From an uncultured Tropicimonas sp. (GTDB lineage Bacteria > Pseudomonadota > Alphaproteobacteria > Rhodobacterales > Rhodobacteraceae), in assembly GCA_947497945.1 (NCBI GenBank), contig CANMIP010000030.1:16642-80641 (forward strand): DNA of 64,000 bases. The letters are read 5' to 3'. The position numbers and the translations under genes are program-made. This document shows, piece after piece, positions 35,220 through 44,620 of the stretch. The first letter of the stretch is position 1, and each line of letters begins with the position of its first letter. A model generated the notes under the pieces. That model searched no databases. It was given only the letters and a program-made list of their open reading frames with translations, and was not told the origin of the DNA.

Positions 35220-36752
35220 TCACAGCGGGATATTGTTGTGCTTCTTCCAGGGCATCGCTCGTTTCTTGTTCCGCAAGCTCGCAAAGGCCCGCGCCACCCG
35301 CAGCCGGGTCCGCCGCGGCAGGATCACCTCGTCGATAAAGCCCCGCTCGGCGGCGACAAACGGATTGGCAAACCTGTCCTCGTAATCCTGCGTCAGCTGC
35401 GCGATCTTCTCCGCATCGCCCAGATCGGCGCGATGCAGGATCTCCACCGCTCCCTTGGCCCCCATCACCGCGATCTCGGCCGTCGGCCAGGCGTAGTTGA
35501 TGTCGCCTTTCAGATGCTTGGAGGACATCACGTCATAGGCGCCGCCATAAGCCTTGCGGGTAATCACCGTCACCTTCGGCACCGTCGCCTCGCCAAAGGC
35601 GAAGAGCAGCTTCGCCCCGTGCTTGATCACACCGCCATATTCCTGGTCCGTCCCCGGCATGAAGCCCGGCACATCGACCAGCGTCAGGATCGGGATCTCG
35701 AAGGCGTCGCAGAAGCGCACGAACCGTGCCGCCTTCTTCGAGCTGTCGATATCGAGACAGCCCGCCAGCACCATCGGCTGGTTGGCCACCACGCCCATCG
35801 TCTGCCCTTCCAGCCGGATGAAACCGGTGATGATATTCTTCGCGTGCTCCTCCTGGATCTCGAAGAAATCGCCCTCATCCGCCACCTTCAGGATCAGCTC
35901 CTTCATGTCATAGGGCGTGTGGGCATTGTCCGGCACCAGCGTGTCGAGGCTCTCGTCGATCCGGTTGGGATCGTCGAAGAAGGGCCGCACCGGCGCCTTC
36001 TGCTGGTTGTTCATCGGCAGGAAATCGAAGAGCCGCCGGATCTCGACCAGCGTCTCGACATCGTTCTCGAACGCCCCATCGGCCACGCTGGATTTCTTGG
36101 TATGGGTGGAGGCCCCGCCCAGCTCTTCGGCTGTCACGACCTCGTTGGTCACCGTCTTCACTACATCCGGGCCGGTGACGAACATGTAGGAGGTATCCTT
36201 CACCATGAAGATAAAATCCGTCATCGCAGGTGAATAGACCGCGCCGCCCGCGCATGGGCCCATGATGACCGAGATCTGCGGGATGATCCCCGAAGCCTCG
36301 ATATTGCGCTGGAACACTTCGGCATAGCCGGCAAGGCTGTCCACGCCCTCCTGGATCCGCGCGCCGCCAGAATCGTTGATCCCGATCACCGGCGCGCCGT
36401 TCTGCACCGCCATATCCATGATCTTGCAGATCTTCTGCGCGTGGCTTTCCGAGAGCGAACCGCCAAAGACGGTGAAATCCTGGCTGAACACATAGACCAG
36501 CCGGCCGTTGATCGTGCCCCAGCCGGTCACCACCCCGTCGCCGGCGGGCCTCTCGGCCTCCATGCCGAACTCGTGGCAGCGATGGGTGACGAACATGTCG
36601 AACTCTTCGAAGCTCTCCTCGTCCAACAGCAGTTCGATCCGCTCCCGCGCTGTCAGCTTGCCCTTCTTGTGCTGGGTGTCGATCCTTCGCTGGCCACCGC
36701 CAAGCCGGGCCGATGCACGCCGTCCCTCGAGCTCTTCCAGAATATCCCGCAT
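35220..36752 (-). CDS. pccB: Propionyl-CoA carboxylase beta subunit (carboxyltransferase)
   Basis: The 510-residue subunit that moves the carboxyl from biotin to propionyl-CoA. It has the two crotonase-like halves of acyl-CoA carboxyltransferases. The N-half oxyanion region is in [13 protein letters not shown], and the C-half region is in [12 protein letters not shown]. An Asp in [15 protein letters not shown] fits the propionyl preference of this group. I chose the ATG at 36752 ([20 protein letters not shown]), with GGGAG upstream. It is divergent from the MFS gene, and the shared 183-base region holds a GCAAA cluster. Confidence 0.95.
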   Translation of the reverse strand: MRDILEELEGRRASARLGGGQRRIDTQHKKGKLTARERIELLLDEESFEEFDMFVTHRCHEFGMEAERPAGDGVVTGWGTINGRLVYVFSQDFTVFGGSLSESHAQKICKIMDMAVQNGAPVIGINDSGGARIQEGVDSLAGYAEVFQRNIEASGIIPQISVIMGPCAGGAVYSPAMTDFIFMVKDTSYMFVTGPDVVKTVTNEVVTAEELGGASTHTKKSSVADGAFENDVETLVEIRRLFDFLPMNNQQKAPVRPFFDDPNRIDESLDTLVPDNAHTPYDMKELILKVADEGDFFEIQEEHAKNIITGFIRLEGQTMGVVANQPMVLAGCLDIDSSKKAARFVRFCDAFEIPILTLVDVPGFMPGTDQEYGGVIKHGAKLLFAFGEATVPKVTVITRKAYGGAYDVMSSKHLKGDINYAWPTAEIAVMGAKGAVEILHRADLGDAEKIAQLTQDYEDRFANPFVAAERGFIDEVILPRRTRLRVARAFASLRNKKRAMPWKKHNNIPL

Positions 36753-36828
36753 ATTCTTCTCCCCCAGGAATGTCCTTTCCAAACTCGTACCGCCCTCCGG
36801 GGGCACCCGAAAAGACCCTTTTGGAAAA

Positions 36829-36877
36829 TTTGCAAAAACTTGGCAATCAGGCGACTGCAAATTGCAAACAAGCAAAG
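36829..36877. promoter_or_regulatory. PccR-type GCAAA operator region, pccB/MFS
   Basis: TTTGCAAA at 36829-36836, then GCAAT at 36843, then GCAAA at 36857, GCAAA at 36864 and GCAAAG at 36872. The last three have 2-base and 3-base spacers, exactly as before pccR. For Rhodobacter sphaeroides PccR a site of the type TTTGCAAA-N4-TTTGCAAA has been described, as far as I recall. The region sits between divergent pccB and MFS starts, so it could serve both. Confidence 0.65.
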
Positions 36878-36935
36878 CGCCCGAAAGCCCTGCCCGCGAT
36901 GGACTTCCCGCCCCCGAGGCCCTATCAGCGGCCCC

Positions 36936-38156
36936 ATGACAGCGCCTCGACAGGTCCAATTTCTCGACCGCGCGACCCCGCCACATATCGTCACACTGGT
37001 CCTGCTCGCGGGGCTCTCGGCGATGAACATGTCCATCCTCCTGCCGTCGCTGCCGGCGATGACAGAGGATTTCGGCACGGATTACGCGGTCATGCAACTC
37101 ACGGTCTCGCTCTATCTCGCGACGACCGCCGTTGTGCAATTGTTCATCGGCCCGCTCTCGGACCGGTATGGCCGCCGACCCGTCGTGCTCTGGGCCATCG
37201 CGCTTTTCCTGCTGGCCACGCTCGGCTGCCTGCTCGCCCCGAACGCCACCACCTTTCTAGCCTTCCGCATGGCGCAGGCATCGGTCGCCGTCGGTCTCGT
37301 CCTGTCCCGCGCCATCGTCCGCGATGTCTATCCCCAGAACGAAGCCGCTTCCCGCATCGGCTATGTCACGATGGGCATGTCGCTCGTCCCGATGGTCGCC
37401 CCGATGATTGGCGGCGCGCTGGACGAGCTCTTCGGCTGGCACGCGATCTTCTACTTCCTCATCGCCTCCGGCCTCGCCCTCTTCTGGCTCTGCTGGCGCG
37501 ACCAGGGCGAGACCGCACCCGACCTCGGCAGCAGCTTCTCGCAGCAATTTCGCGACTATCCCGAGCTGCTGACCTCGCCGCGCTTCTGGGGCTACGCGCT
37601 CTGCGCCGCCTTCACCTCCGGCGCCTTCTTCGCCTTCCTCGGCGGCGCGCCCCTGACCGCAGATCATATCTTCCAGTTGACGCCGTTCTGGACCGGCATC
37701 TGCCTAGGCGCCCCGGCCATCGGCTACATGTTCGGCAATTTCCTCTCCGGTCGCCTCGCGGCGCGCACAGGGATCAACCCGCTGATCCTCTGGGGCACGG
37801 CGATCACCACCGTCGGCATGGCCGTCTCGCTCTGCCTTGGCCTCGCGGGGCTGCAAGGGCCGTTCCTCTTCTTCGGCCTCGTCACCACGCTCGGCATTGG
37901 CAACGGCCTCGTCATCCCCAACACCTCGGCCGGCCTGCTCTCGGTGCGGCCTCAGCTCGCGGGCACGGCAAGCGGCCTGGGCGGTTTCATCATGATCGGC
38001 GGCGGTGCGGCGCTTTCGGTTCTCGCCGGCCACATGCTCGAAGAGGCGACCACGCCCCTGCCCCTGCAATGGCTGATGTTCCTGTCATCCGCGCTCTCCC
38101 TTCTGGCCATGCTCATCGTGCTGCGGCGCGAGCAGCAATTGCGCCGCAGCACCTGA
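36936..38156 (+). CDS. MFS transporter, Bcr/CflA type
   Basis: A 406-residue inner-membrane protein with twelve helices. The MFS signature between helices 2 and 3 is [12 protein letters not shown], and the drug-efflux motif after helix 4 appears as [20 protein letters not shown]. The closest named group is Bcr/CflA, which exports drugs or small metabolites. It is placed between pccB and pccR, with a GCAAA box on each side, so it may be induced by propionate and carry an organic acid or a toxic by-product. The substrate cannot be read from sequence. The ATG at 36936 has no strong ribosome site. Confidence 0.85.
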   Translation: MTAPRQVQFLDRATPPHIVTLVLLAGLSAMNMSILLPSLPAMTEDFGTDYAVMQLTVSLYLATTAVVQLFIGPLSDRYGRRPVVLWAIALFLLATLGCLLAPNATTFLAFRMAQASVAVGLVLSRAIVRDVYPQNEAASRIGYVTMGMSLVPMVAPMIGGALDELFGWHAIFYFLIASGLALFWLCWRDQGETAPDLGSSFSQQFRDYPELLTSPRFWGYALCAAFTSGAFFAFLGGAPLTADHIFQLTPFWTGICLGAPAIGYMFGNFLSGRLAARTGINPLILWGTAITTVGMAVSLCLGLAGLQGPFLFFGLVTTLGIGNGLVIPNTSAGLLSVRPQLAGTASGLGGFIMIGGGAALSVLAGHMLEEATTPLPLQWLMFLSSALSLLAMLIVLRREQQLRRST

Positions 38157-38195
38157 TTTGCAAAGCTGCCAGCAGCAAAAGGCAAATCCGCAAAG
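38157..38195. promoter_or_regulatory. PccR-type GCAAA operator region, pccR
   Basis: TTTGCAAA at 38157-38164 begins directly after the MFS stop. GCAAA follows at 38175 and 38182, and GCAAAG at 38190, with 2-base and 3-base spacers as before pccB. The cluster ends 5 bases before the pccR ATG, so a protein bound there would block the ribosome site or the start of transcription, consistent with autoregulation. Confidence 0.65.
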
Positions 38196-38200
38196 CATCC

Positions 38201-39586
38201 ATGGCCCAGAAGAAGCTCTATGCCGGCGTCAAGCTGCGCGAAACCCGCACCCGGCTCGGCCTGACCCAAAAGGTTTTTGCCGCAAAGCTCGGGGTGTCCC
38301 TGCCCTATCTCAACCAGATGGAGAACAATCACCGGCCCGTCTCGACAACGGTCGTGCTGGCGCTGGCGCAGGAATTCGGCATGGATGTCACCGAGCTCAG
38401 TTCCGGCGACACCGAACGCCTCGTCTCCGACATGCGCGAAGCCCTCGCCGATCCGCTCTTCTCCGACACCCCGCCCCAGGCCGACCTGCGCCTGGCCGCC
38501 TCCAACGCCCCGGCCCTGACCCGCGCCTTCCTGGAACTGCATTCCGCCTATCGCCGGACCCAGGAACGCATGGCCTCGCTCGACGCCGCTCTCGGCCAGC
38601 GGGCGGAATATGTGGCCGCCTCGCCCTGGGACGAGGTGCGCGACTTCTTTCACTATATCGACAATCACATCGACGCCGTCGATCGCGCGGCGGAGCATTT
38701 CGCTGGCAGCGATCCGATGGCGGCGGCGCATAAGGCACTTGAGGATCGGGGCATAACCCTGCGCGTCAGCGAGGAAACCGGCCTACGCAATTTCGACCCG
38801 GAGCGGCGCGTCCTGACCCTCGCCGCGCGCTCCGACACGGCCTCTCGCAATTTCCAGATCCTGCACCAGCTTGCACTTATCACGCAAATGGACCTGCTGG
38901 AGGCCACGCTCGATCTGGCCCGGCTGCAAAGCGACGAATCCCGCGCCATTGCCCGGATCGGGCTGGCCAATTACTTCGCCGGCGCGGCCCTGCTGCCCTA
39001 TAGTCGCTTCCGTGCCGCCGCGCAGGAGACCCGCCACGATATCGAGCGCCTCGCCTATCGCTTCGGCGCCTCGCTCGAACAGGTCATGCACCGGCTCTCG
39101 ACATTGCAACGCATCGGCGACAAGGGCGTCCCCTTTTTCTTTGTCCGCGTCGACCAGGCCGGCAACATCACCAAGCGCCATTCGGCCACGCGGCTGCAAT
39201 TCGCCCGGTTCGGCGGCGCCTGCCCGCTCTGGAACGTGCATCGCGCCTTCGAGACGCCGGGCCGTTTCCTGCGCCAGCTCGCACAGACGCCGGATGGCGA
39301 ACGTTACCTGCTGCTGGCCCGGGATGTCTCCAAGCCGGCCCATGCCTGGCGCGCGCCCGATCGCCGCTTCGCCATCGCGCTTGGCTGCGAGGTCAGCCAC
39401 GCAGCCGGGCTCGTCTATGCGGACGGGCTGGATACCGGGAACGCGGACGCCTATGAGCCCATCGGCACCTCCTGCCGGATCTGCGAGCGGCGTGACTGCC
39501 ACCAGCGCGCCATCCCGCCGCTGGAACGCAAGCTGCGTTTTCCGGTCAATCGCCGACACCAACTGCCCTATGAGATCGACGAATGA
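38201..39586 (+). CDS. pccR: Short-chain acyl-CoA responsive regulator (ScfR/PccR family)
   Basis: A 461-residue XRE-type regulator. The helix-turn-helix is at residues 8-62 (LRETRTRLGLTQKVFAAKLG, VSLPYLNQMENNHRPVS). An ImmA/IrrE-like region lies in the middle. The C-terminal DUF2083 domain has a Cys-rich end (GTSCRICERRDCHQRA). ScfR members sense short-chain acyl-CoAs. PccR of Rhodobacter sphaeroides controls propionyl-CoA carboxylase. The linkage to pccB and the GCAAA boxes support the same role here. RamB or an isocitrate-lyase regulator are paralogues in the same family, but the location favours PccR. Confidence 0.87.
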   Translation: MAQKKLYAGVKLRETRTRLGLTQKVFAAKLGVSLPYLNQMENNHRPVSTTVVLALAQEFGMDVTELSSGDTERLVSDMREALADPLFSDTPPQADLRLAASNAPALTRAFLELHSAYRRTQERMASLDAALGQRAEYVAASPWDEVRDFFHYIDNHIDAVDRAAEHFAGSDPMAAAHKALEDRGITLRVSEETGLRNFDPERRVLTLAARSDTASRNFQILHQLALITQMDLLEATLDLARLQSDESRAIARIGLANYFAGAALLPYSRFRAAAQETRHDIERLAYRFGASLEQVMHRLSTLQRIGDKGVPFFFVRVDQAGNITKRHSATRLQFARFGGACPLWNVHRAFETPGRFLRQLAQTPDGERYLLLARDVSKPAHAWRAPDRRFAIALGCEVSHAAGLVYADGLDTGNADAYEPIGTSCRICERRDCHQRAIPPLERKLRFPVNRRHQLPYEIDE

Positions 39587-39592
39587 GGCGCC

Positions 39593-40255
39593 TCAGCGCC
39601 GCGCGGCGCGCCATCCCGCCGCCCGCGCCTCTGCCTCGCTGCAGAACCAGCGCTCGCCTTTTGCCTCGGTGATCCGGGTTGCGGCGTAATCGCGCTGACC
39701 GGGCATGTGATAGATGTGGCCGGACTTGGAGATATTGCCCTTGATCGCGCAGCCCGAGGCGGGCTTTGGCTGAGGCTGCGGTTGCGGCGCCTGCCCGGCG
39801 CGATAGGCTTCCGGCGGCAGGTGGTCGCCCTGCCAGAGCCCGCGAGCGGCAATAAAGGCGGCTTTCTCGGCATCCACATAATCGAGCGCGTATTTGCGAT
39901 AGGCATGCGCGGCGCCACGCAAGACCATCTCCTCGCCGATATCCGCTCCGCGCAGATAGCATTTCGCCACCAGCCGGCCATAGCGATCCCGCTCGCGCCC
40001 CTCGCAGCGCAGCTCCGACCGACCGACGATATCGACAAGCTCTGCGCTCGCCCAGCGGCCACAGGCCCAACGCCCGCCACCCGCCGACTCGCAGCTCTGC
40101 TTGCTTTCGGGAGCGTCGATTCCATGCAGCCGCACAGTCTCCCCGGCGACCACCAGCGTGTCGCCGTCGATTACACGGGCCCGCCCCTCAAGGGCATGCA
40201 CCATGACAGGCGCCGCCACGAGTAGCAGCGTCGCAATGCACCAGTTCCACCTCAT
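39593..40255 (-). CDS. Secreted thermonuclease-like (SNase) protein
   Basis: A 220-residue protein with a signal peptide (about 1-22) and a staphylococcal-nuclease fold. RVIDGDTLVV carries the metal Asp, RLHGIDAPES the first Arg, and RDRYGRLVAKCYL the second Arg region. A Pro/Gln linker leads to a C-terminal extension with Cys pairs (GCAIKGNISKSGHIYHMPGQ), seen in many proteobacterial homologues. It may degrade nucleic acids in the periplasm or outside. It converges on pccR with 6 bases between the stops. The ATG at 40255 has GGGGAG upstream. Confidence 0.88.
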   Translation of the reverse strand: MRWNWCIATLLLVAAPVMVHALEGRARVIDGDTLVVAGETVRLHGIDAPESKQSCESAGGGRWACGRWASAELVDIVGRSELRCEGRERDRYGRLVAKCYLRGADIGEEMVLRGAAHAYRKYALDYVDAEKAAFIAARGLWQGDHLPPEAYRAGQAPQPQPQPKPASGCAIKGNISKSGHIYHMPGQRDYAATRITEAKGERWFCSEAEARAAGWRAARR

Positions 40256-40530
40256 GCCGGCAAGCTCCCCCGCGCCAGTCCGCATGGCAAGCCGAAAGAT
40301 CCGGCGTGGATAACAGGATGCCGCTGGGTCGGCGTTCTTTCGCGCACCGAAATCGAAGGAAAGCTACAAGGGCACTTCACCAGGTGGGCCAGTTGCGAAT
40401 ACTAGGACTGAACGCTGGCAGGCACGAAAACAAGGATGCTGGCCGGAGCGCGCCACGACCTGCCCTTGCGTCCCGCCCCCCCTTCGCCTATGCCCTCGCG
40501 CGAACAACACGCAAAGGAGCGGGCGAAACA

Positions 40531-41769
40531 ATGCCTCTTCTGGTAATGAAATTCGGTGGCACCTCTGTCGCCACGCTGGACCGGATTCGCCGGGTCGCCA
40601 AGCGCGTCGGCCGTGAGGTCGCCAATGGCTATGATGTCATCGTCATCGTCTCCGCCATGGCCGGCAAGACCAACGAGCTGGTCGGCTGGGTCGAGGAAAC
40701 CTCGCCGCTCTTCGACGCCCGCGAATATGATGCCGTCGTCAGCTCGGGCGAGAACGTGACCGCCGGCCTGATGGCGCTGACGCTGCAGGAAATGGACGTG
40801 CCCGCGCGCTCCTGGCAGGGCTGGCAGGTGCCGCTCAAGACCTCTCCCGTCCATGCCGCGGCGCGGATCGAAGAGATCCCGACCGACAATATCAACGCCA
40901 AGTTCGCCGAGGGCATGAAAGTTGCCGTCGTCGCCGGATTCCAGGGCGTGACCGACGAAGGCCGCATCGCCACGCTGGGCCGCGGTGGCTCGGACACGAC
41001 CGCCGTCGCCTTCGCCGCCGCCTTCGGCGCTGAGCGCTGCGATATCTATACCGATGTGGACGGCGTCTACACGACCGACCCGCGCATCTCCTCGAAGGCC
41101 CGCAAGCTCGAGAAGATCGCCTTCGAGGAAATGCTGGAACTGGCATCGCTGGGCGCCAAGGTGCTCCAGACCCGCTCCGTCGAGCTCGCCATGCGCTACA
41201 AGGTGCCGCTGCGCGTGCTCTCGAGTTTCGAAGAATATGACCCCACCGCAGGCACGCTGGTCTGCGCCGAGGAGGAAATCATGGAAAGCAATGTCGTCTC
41301 TGGCGTCGCCTATAGCCGCGACGAAGCCAAGGTCACGCTGGTCTCGGTCGCCGACCGTCCCGGTGTCGCCTCCGCGATTTTCGGCACCCTCTCCGAGGCC
41401 GCCGTCAATGTGGACATGATCATCCAGAACATCTCCGAAGAAGGTCGCACCGACATGACCTTCTCCTGCCCGACCAACCAGGTCGTCCGCGCCGACCGCG
41501 CCGTGCAGGAAGCCCGTGAAAAGGGGCTGATCAACTTCCACGACATCGTGGTCGACAATGATGTCTGCAAGGTCTCGGTGGTCGGCATCGGCATGCGCTC
41601 CCACACGGGCGTCGCCGCGAAGATGTTCGATGCGCTCTCCGCCGAAGGAATCAACATTAAGGTCATCACGACATCAGAGATCAAGATCTCCGTCCTCGTG
41701 GACCGGAAATATCTGGAATTGGCGGTTCAGGCACTCCATGATGCCTTCGGGCTTGAAAAGGCGGGGTAG
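40531..41769 (+). CDS. lysC: Aspartate kinase
   Basis: First step of lysine, threonine and methionine synthesis. A 412-residue monofunctional class with the kinase domain at the N-terminus (LLVMKFGGTSV, residues 3-13) and two ACT regulatory domains at about 265-405. There is no homoserine dehydrogenase domain. The internal Met common in class II enzymes, which gives a second beta-type subunit, is present near residue 251 (EEIMESNVVSG), but I cannot tell whether it is used. It is followed by ptsP after 32 bases, an order found widely in alphaproteobacteria. AGGAG lies about 12 bases before the ATG. Confidence 0.95.
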   Translation: MPLLVMKFGGTSVATLDRIRRVAKRVGREVANGYDVIVIVSAMAGKTNELVGWVEETSPLFDAREYDAVVSSGENVTAGLMALTLQEMDVPARSWQGWQVPLKTSPVHAAARIEEIPTDNINAKFAEGMKVAVVAGFQGVTDEGRIATLGRGGSDTTAVAFAAAFGAERCDIYTDVDGVYTTDPRISSKARKLEKIAFEEMLELASLGAKVLQTRSVELAMRYKVPLRVLSSFEEYDPTAGTLVCAEEEIMESNVVSGVAYSRDEAKVTLVSVADRPGVASAIFGTLSEAAVNVDMIIQNISEEGRTDMTFSCPTNQVVRADRAVQEAREKGLINFHDIVVDNDVCKVSVVGIGMRSHTGVAAKMFDALSAEGINIKVITTSEIKISVLVDRKYLELAVQALHDAFGLEKAG

Positions 41770-41801
41770 TCACACCCCGTCGCCCCAAAGGGACGAGACA
41801 G

Positions 41802-44042
41802 GTGAGCGACACCCAGAGTGGCAGCAGGAGGCTGCTGGGCCGGCTTAAGCGGGCCCTTGCGGAGCCTGCCGAAGGGCAGGAACGGCTTGACCGCATCACC
41901 CGGCTGATCGCCGAGGAGATGGCGACCCCGGTCTGCTCGATCTACCTTTTCCGCGACGCCGAAACGCTGGAGCTCTGCGCCACCGAGGGCCTCAATCCCG
42001 AAGCCGTCCACAAGACCCGGATGCGCATGGGGGAAGGCCTCGTCGGCCGCGTCGCGCTCTCCACCAAGCCGATCAATACCGGCAATGCGCCCTCCGAGGC
42101 CGGTTTCCGCTACATGCCGGAAACCGGGGAGGAGCTGTTCTCCGCCTTCCTCGGCGTGCCGATCCAGCGCCTGGGCGAGAAGCTCGGCGTGCTGGTCGTG
42201 CAGTCGAAGGACACCAAGCCCTATAGCGAGGACGAGGTCTACGCGGCCGAGGTCGTCGCCATGGTGCTGGCCGAGATGACCGAGCTTGGCGCCTTCATCG
42301 GCGAAGGCGCGGCGATGTCGGCGCCGCACCAGAACCCGGTGATGCTGCGCGGGAGCGTCGGACAGGAAGGCGCCGCCGAGGGGCGGGTGCTGCTGCATGA
42401 AGCCCGGGTCGTCGTCACCAACCCCTTTGCCGATGACGCGGAATCGGAGCTTGCCCGCCTTCGCGAGGCGATCGAGAAGCTGCGCGGCGGCGTCGACGAG
42501 ATGCTGACCGAGACGGATGTGGCCGACAAGGACCAGCGCGAGGTGCTGGAAGCCTACCGGATGCTCAGCAATTCCAAGGGCTGGATGCGGCGGATGCAGG
42601 CGGACATCTCGCGCGGCCTTTCCGCCGAAGCCGCGGTCGAGAAGGAACAGACCACCGCCCGCGCGCGCATGGAGCAGGTCCCCGACCCCTATCTGCGCGA
42701 GCGGCTGCACGATCTCGACGACCTGTCGAACCGCCTGCTGCGCATCCTGACCGGCCAGGGCACCGATACCGGCGTCGAGATGCCGGAGAACCCGGTGCTG
42801 GTGGCGCGCAATATCGGCCCGGGCGAGTTGCTGGCCTATGGGCGCGGCCTGCGCGGGATCATCCTCGAAGAGGGATCTGTTGGCTCCCACGCCGCCATCG
42901 TCGCCCGCGCGCTGGCCATTCCGCTGGTGATCAATTGCGAACGCATCACCACCGAGGCGCTCAATGGCGACCACGTGCTGGTCGATGGCGAGCAGGGGAT
43001 CGTGCACCTGCGCCCCGAGGAATCCGTCGCCACCGCCTTCCGCGACAAGATGGCGATGATGACCAAGGCGCAGGAGCGCTACGCCTCCATCCGCCGCGTT
43101 CCCGCCACCACGGTCTACGGCCCCACGATCCGGCTCGAAATGAATGCCGGACTGATGGCCGACCTGCCCTCGCTGAAGAGTTCCGGCGCCGAGGGGGTCG
43201 GGCTTTTCCGCACCGAGCTGCAATTTCTCGTCCGCTCCAAGCTGCCCAGCCGGGGCGATCTCGCGGCAACCTATGCCCGCGTGATCGACGCCTCCGGGGG
43301 CAAGCGCGTCGTCTTCCGCACACTCGATATCGGCTCCGACAAGGTGCTGCCCTACATGAAGCCGCAGGACGAGCCGAACCCGGCGCTCGGCTGGCGCGCC
43401 ATCCGTGTCGGGCTCGACAAGCCGGGGGTCATGCGCATGCAACTCCAGGCGCTGATCCGCGGCGCAAACGGGCGGCCACTCTCGATCATGTTCCCCTTCG
43501 TGGCACAGTTCGAGGAGTTCCTGGCCGCGCGCCGGCATTTCCTCGACGAGTTGGACCGCGAGGAGCGGTTGGGCCATCCGCTGCCGTCGAAGATCGAGGT
43601 CGGCGCGATGCTGGAGACCCCCAGCCTTGCCTTCGCGCCCAAGCAGTTCTTCGAGATGGCCGATTTCATCTCGGTGGGCGGCAATGACCTGAAACAGTTC
43701 TTCTTCGCCGCCGACCGCGAGAACGAGCGCGTGCGCCGCCGCTATGACACGCTCAACGTTTCCTTCCTGACCTTCCTCGAATGGATTGTCATGCGTTGCA
43801 GCGAGACGAAGACGCCGCTGAGCTTCTGCGGCGAGGATGCCGGCCGGCCGGTCGAGGCGCTCTGCTTCGCCGCCATGGGATTCCGGACATTGTCGATGCG
43901 GCCGGCCTCCATCGGGCCGGTCAAGCACCTGCTGCGGCGCTCCAACCTGGCGGAGGTCCGCGAGATGATCGACGAGGCGCGGGCCTCGGGCGCGCAATCG
44001 GTGCGCCCGGCGGTGATGGACTGGTTGCGCCAGCAGGGCTGA
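41802..44042 (+). CDS. ptsP: Nitrogen-PTS enzyme I (EI-Ntr), GAF plus PEP-utilising domains
   Basis: The first enzyme of the regulatory PTS-Ntr relay, which phosphorylates NPr with PEP. The 746-residue protein has a GAF domain (about 20-165) that may bind glutamine or 2-oxoglutarate, then the EI domain. The phospho-accepting His363 lies in SVGSHAAIVARAL. The PEP site has GVGLFRTELQFL and GGNDLKQFF, and the catalytic Cys is in LSFCGEDAGRP. Translation starts at GTG 41802, with GGGACGAG upstream. It is co-directional with lysC and probably in one operon. NPr and EIIA-Ntr are not in the window. Confidence 0.94.
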   Translation: MSDTQSGSRRLLGRLKRALAEPAEGQERLDRITRLIAEEMATPVCSIYLFRDAETLELCATEGLNPEAVHKTRMRMGEGLVGRVALSTKPINTGNAPSEAGFRYMPETGEELFSAFLGVPIQRLGEKLGVLVVQSKDTKPYSEDEVYAAEVVAMVLAEMTELGAFIGEGAAMSAPHQNPVMLRGSVGQEGAAEGRVLLHEARVVVTNPFADDAESELARLREAIEKLRGGVDEMLTETDVADKDQREVLEAYRMLSNSKGWMRRMQADISRGLSAEAAVEKEQTTARARMEQVPDPYLRERLHDLDDLSNRLLRILTGQGTDTGVEMPENPVLVARNIGPGELLAYGRGLRGIILEEGSVGSHAAIVARALAIPLVINCERITTEALNGDHVLVDGEQGIVHLRPEESVATAFRDKMAMMTKAQERYASIRRVPATTVYGPTIRLEMNAGLMADLPSLKSSGAEGVGLFRTELQFLVRSKLPSRGDLAATYARVIDASGGKRVVFRTLDIGSDKVLPYMKPQDEPNPALGWRAIRVGLDKPGVMRMQLQALIRGANGRPLSIMFPFVAQFEEFLAARRHFLDELDREERLGHPLPSKIEVGAMLETPSLAFAPKQFFEMADFISVGGNDLKQFFFAADRENERVRRRYDTLNVSFLTFLEWIVMRCSETKTPLSFCGEDAGRPVEALCFAAMGFRTLSMRPASIGPVKHLLRRSNLAEVREMIDEARASGAQSVRPAVMDWLRQQG

Positions 44043-44165
44043 AACGCCGCGCGCCGCCTTGCCCGTCACGTGTTTGCGGGACCGCAGTTGCGCGATGTCC
44101 AAAAAGACAGTCCGCGAGGCTCCGTCCGCTGCTTGAGATTTCGGCCAGCGCAACTTAGCATGGTG

Positions 44166-44228
44166 CGAAGACAGGGGCGCAGCCGTTTAGCGCGAGTGGC
44201 TGGCGCAGTAATCCCCAACCTGTCTTCG
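44166..44228 (+). other. Structured leader before the hypothetical gene at 44312
   Basis: CGAAGACAGG at 44166-44175 pairs perfectly with CCTGTCTTCG at 44219-44228, enclosing a second small stem (CAGCC/GGCTG, 44180-44202). The second arm is followed closely by AGGTGACGAGG. It could be a leader hairpin, a small RNA or a weak terminator for ptsP. Confidence 0.45.
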
Positions 44229-44311
44229 AAAGGTGACGAGGGCCCGTGACCGCGCGTCGGGCAGGTAACAAGTGCCCTGGCCGGCACACCGCGTTGGGGA
44301 GAGCTAAAGAC

Positions 44312-44620
44312 GTGAGCGATACTCTTATAGTCGAAATTCCAAGAACTCGAAGCGATACCGCGCGCCGTGTCCTGACCCGGATCGCCTGGCGCGGCTACAT
44401 GCCGCCTGAATCCGGAGACTCTCCTGATGTGCAGTGGAAACTGCCTGCCGACCAGATCGATCTGATCCGTTCCGTATTGCGGCGCAACCGGCGGCTTGCC
44501 GGCGATTCCGTCACCATCTGGGGCGCTGTCGACAGGGTCTGCGAGACCATTGCCAATGAATCCGCGCGCCGCGGCGTGCGGCCGAATTACGGCTATGACT
44601 CCGGGCTGCCTCAGGGTTGA
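44312..44620 (+). CDS. Hypothetical small protein
   Basis: A 102-residue soluble protein that I do not recognise. It starts VSDTLIVEIPRTRSDTARRV and is mixed helix and strand with several Trp residues. GTG at 44312 has GGGGAGAG upstream. An earlier in-frame GTG at 44246 also has GAGGG close by and would add 22 basic residues; I prefer the shorter form. Its last 10 bases overlap the end of the GNAT gene tail to tail. The structured leader upstream suggests a regulated transcript. Confidence 0.6.
   Translation: MSDTLIVEIPRTRSDTARRVLTRIAWRGYMPPESGDSPDVQWKLPADQIDLIRSVLRRNRRLAGDSVTIWGAVDRVCETIANESARRGVRPNYGYDSGLPQG

Noticed and set aside
36441..36935. N-terminal extension of the MFS gene
   Set aside because: The frame stays open into pccB on the other strand, but MFS proteins start at the first helix, which fits the ATG at 36936.
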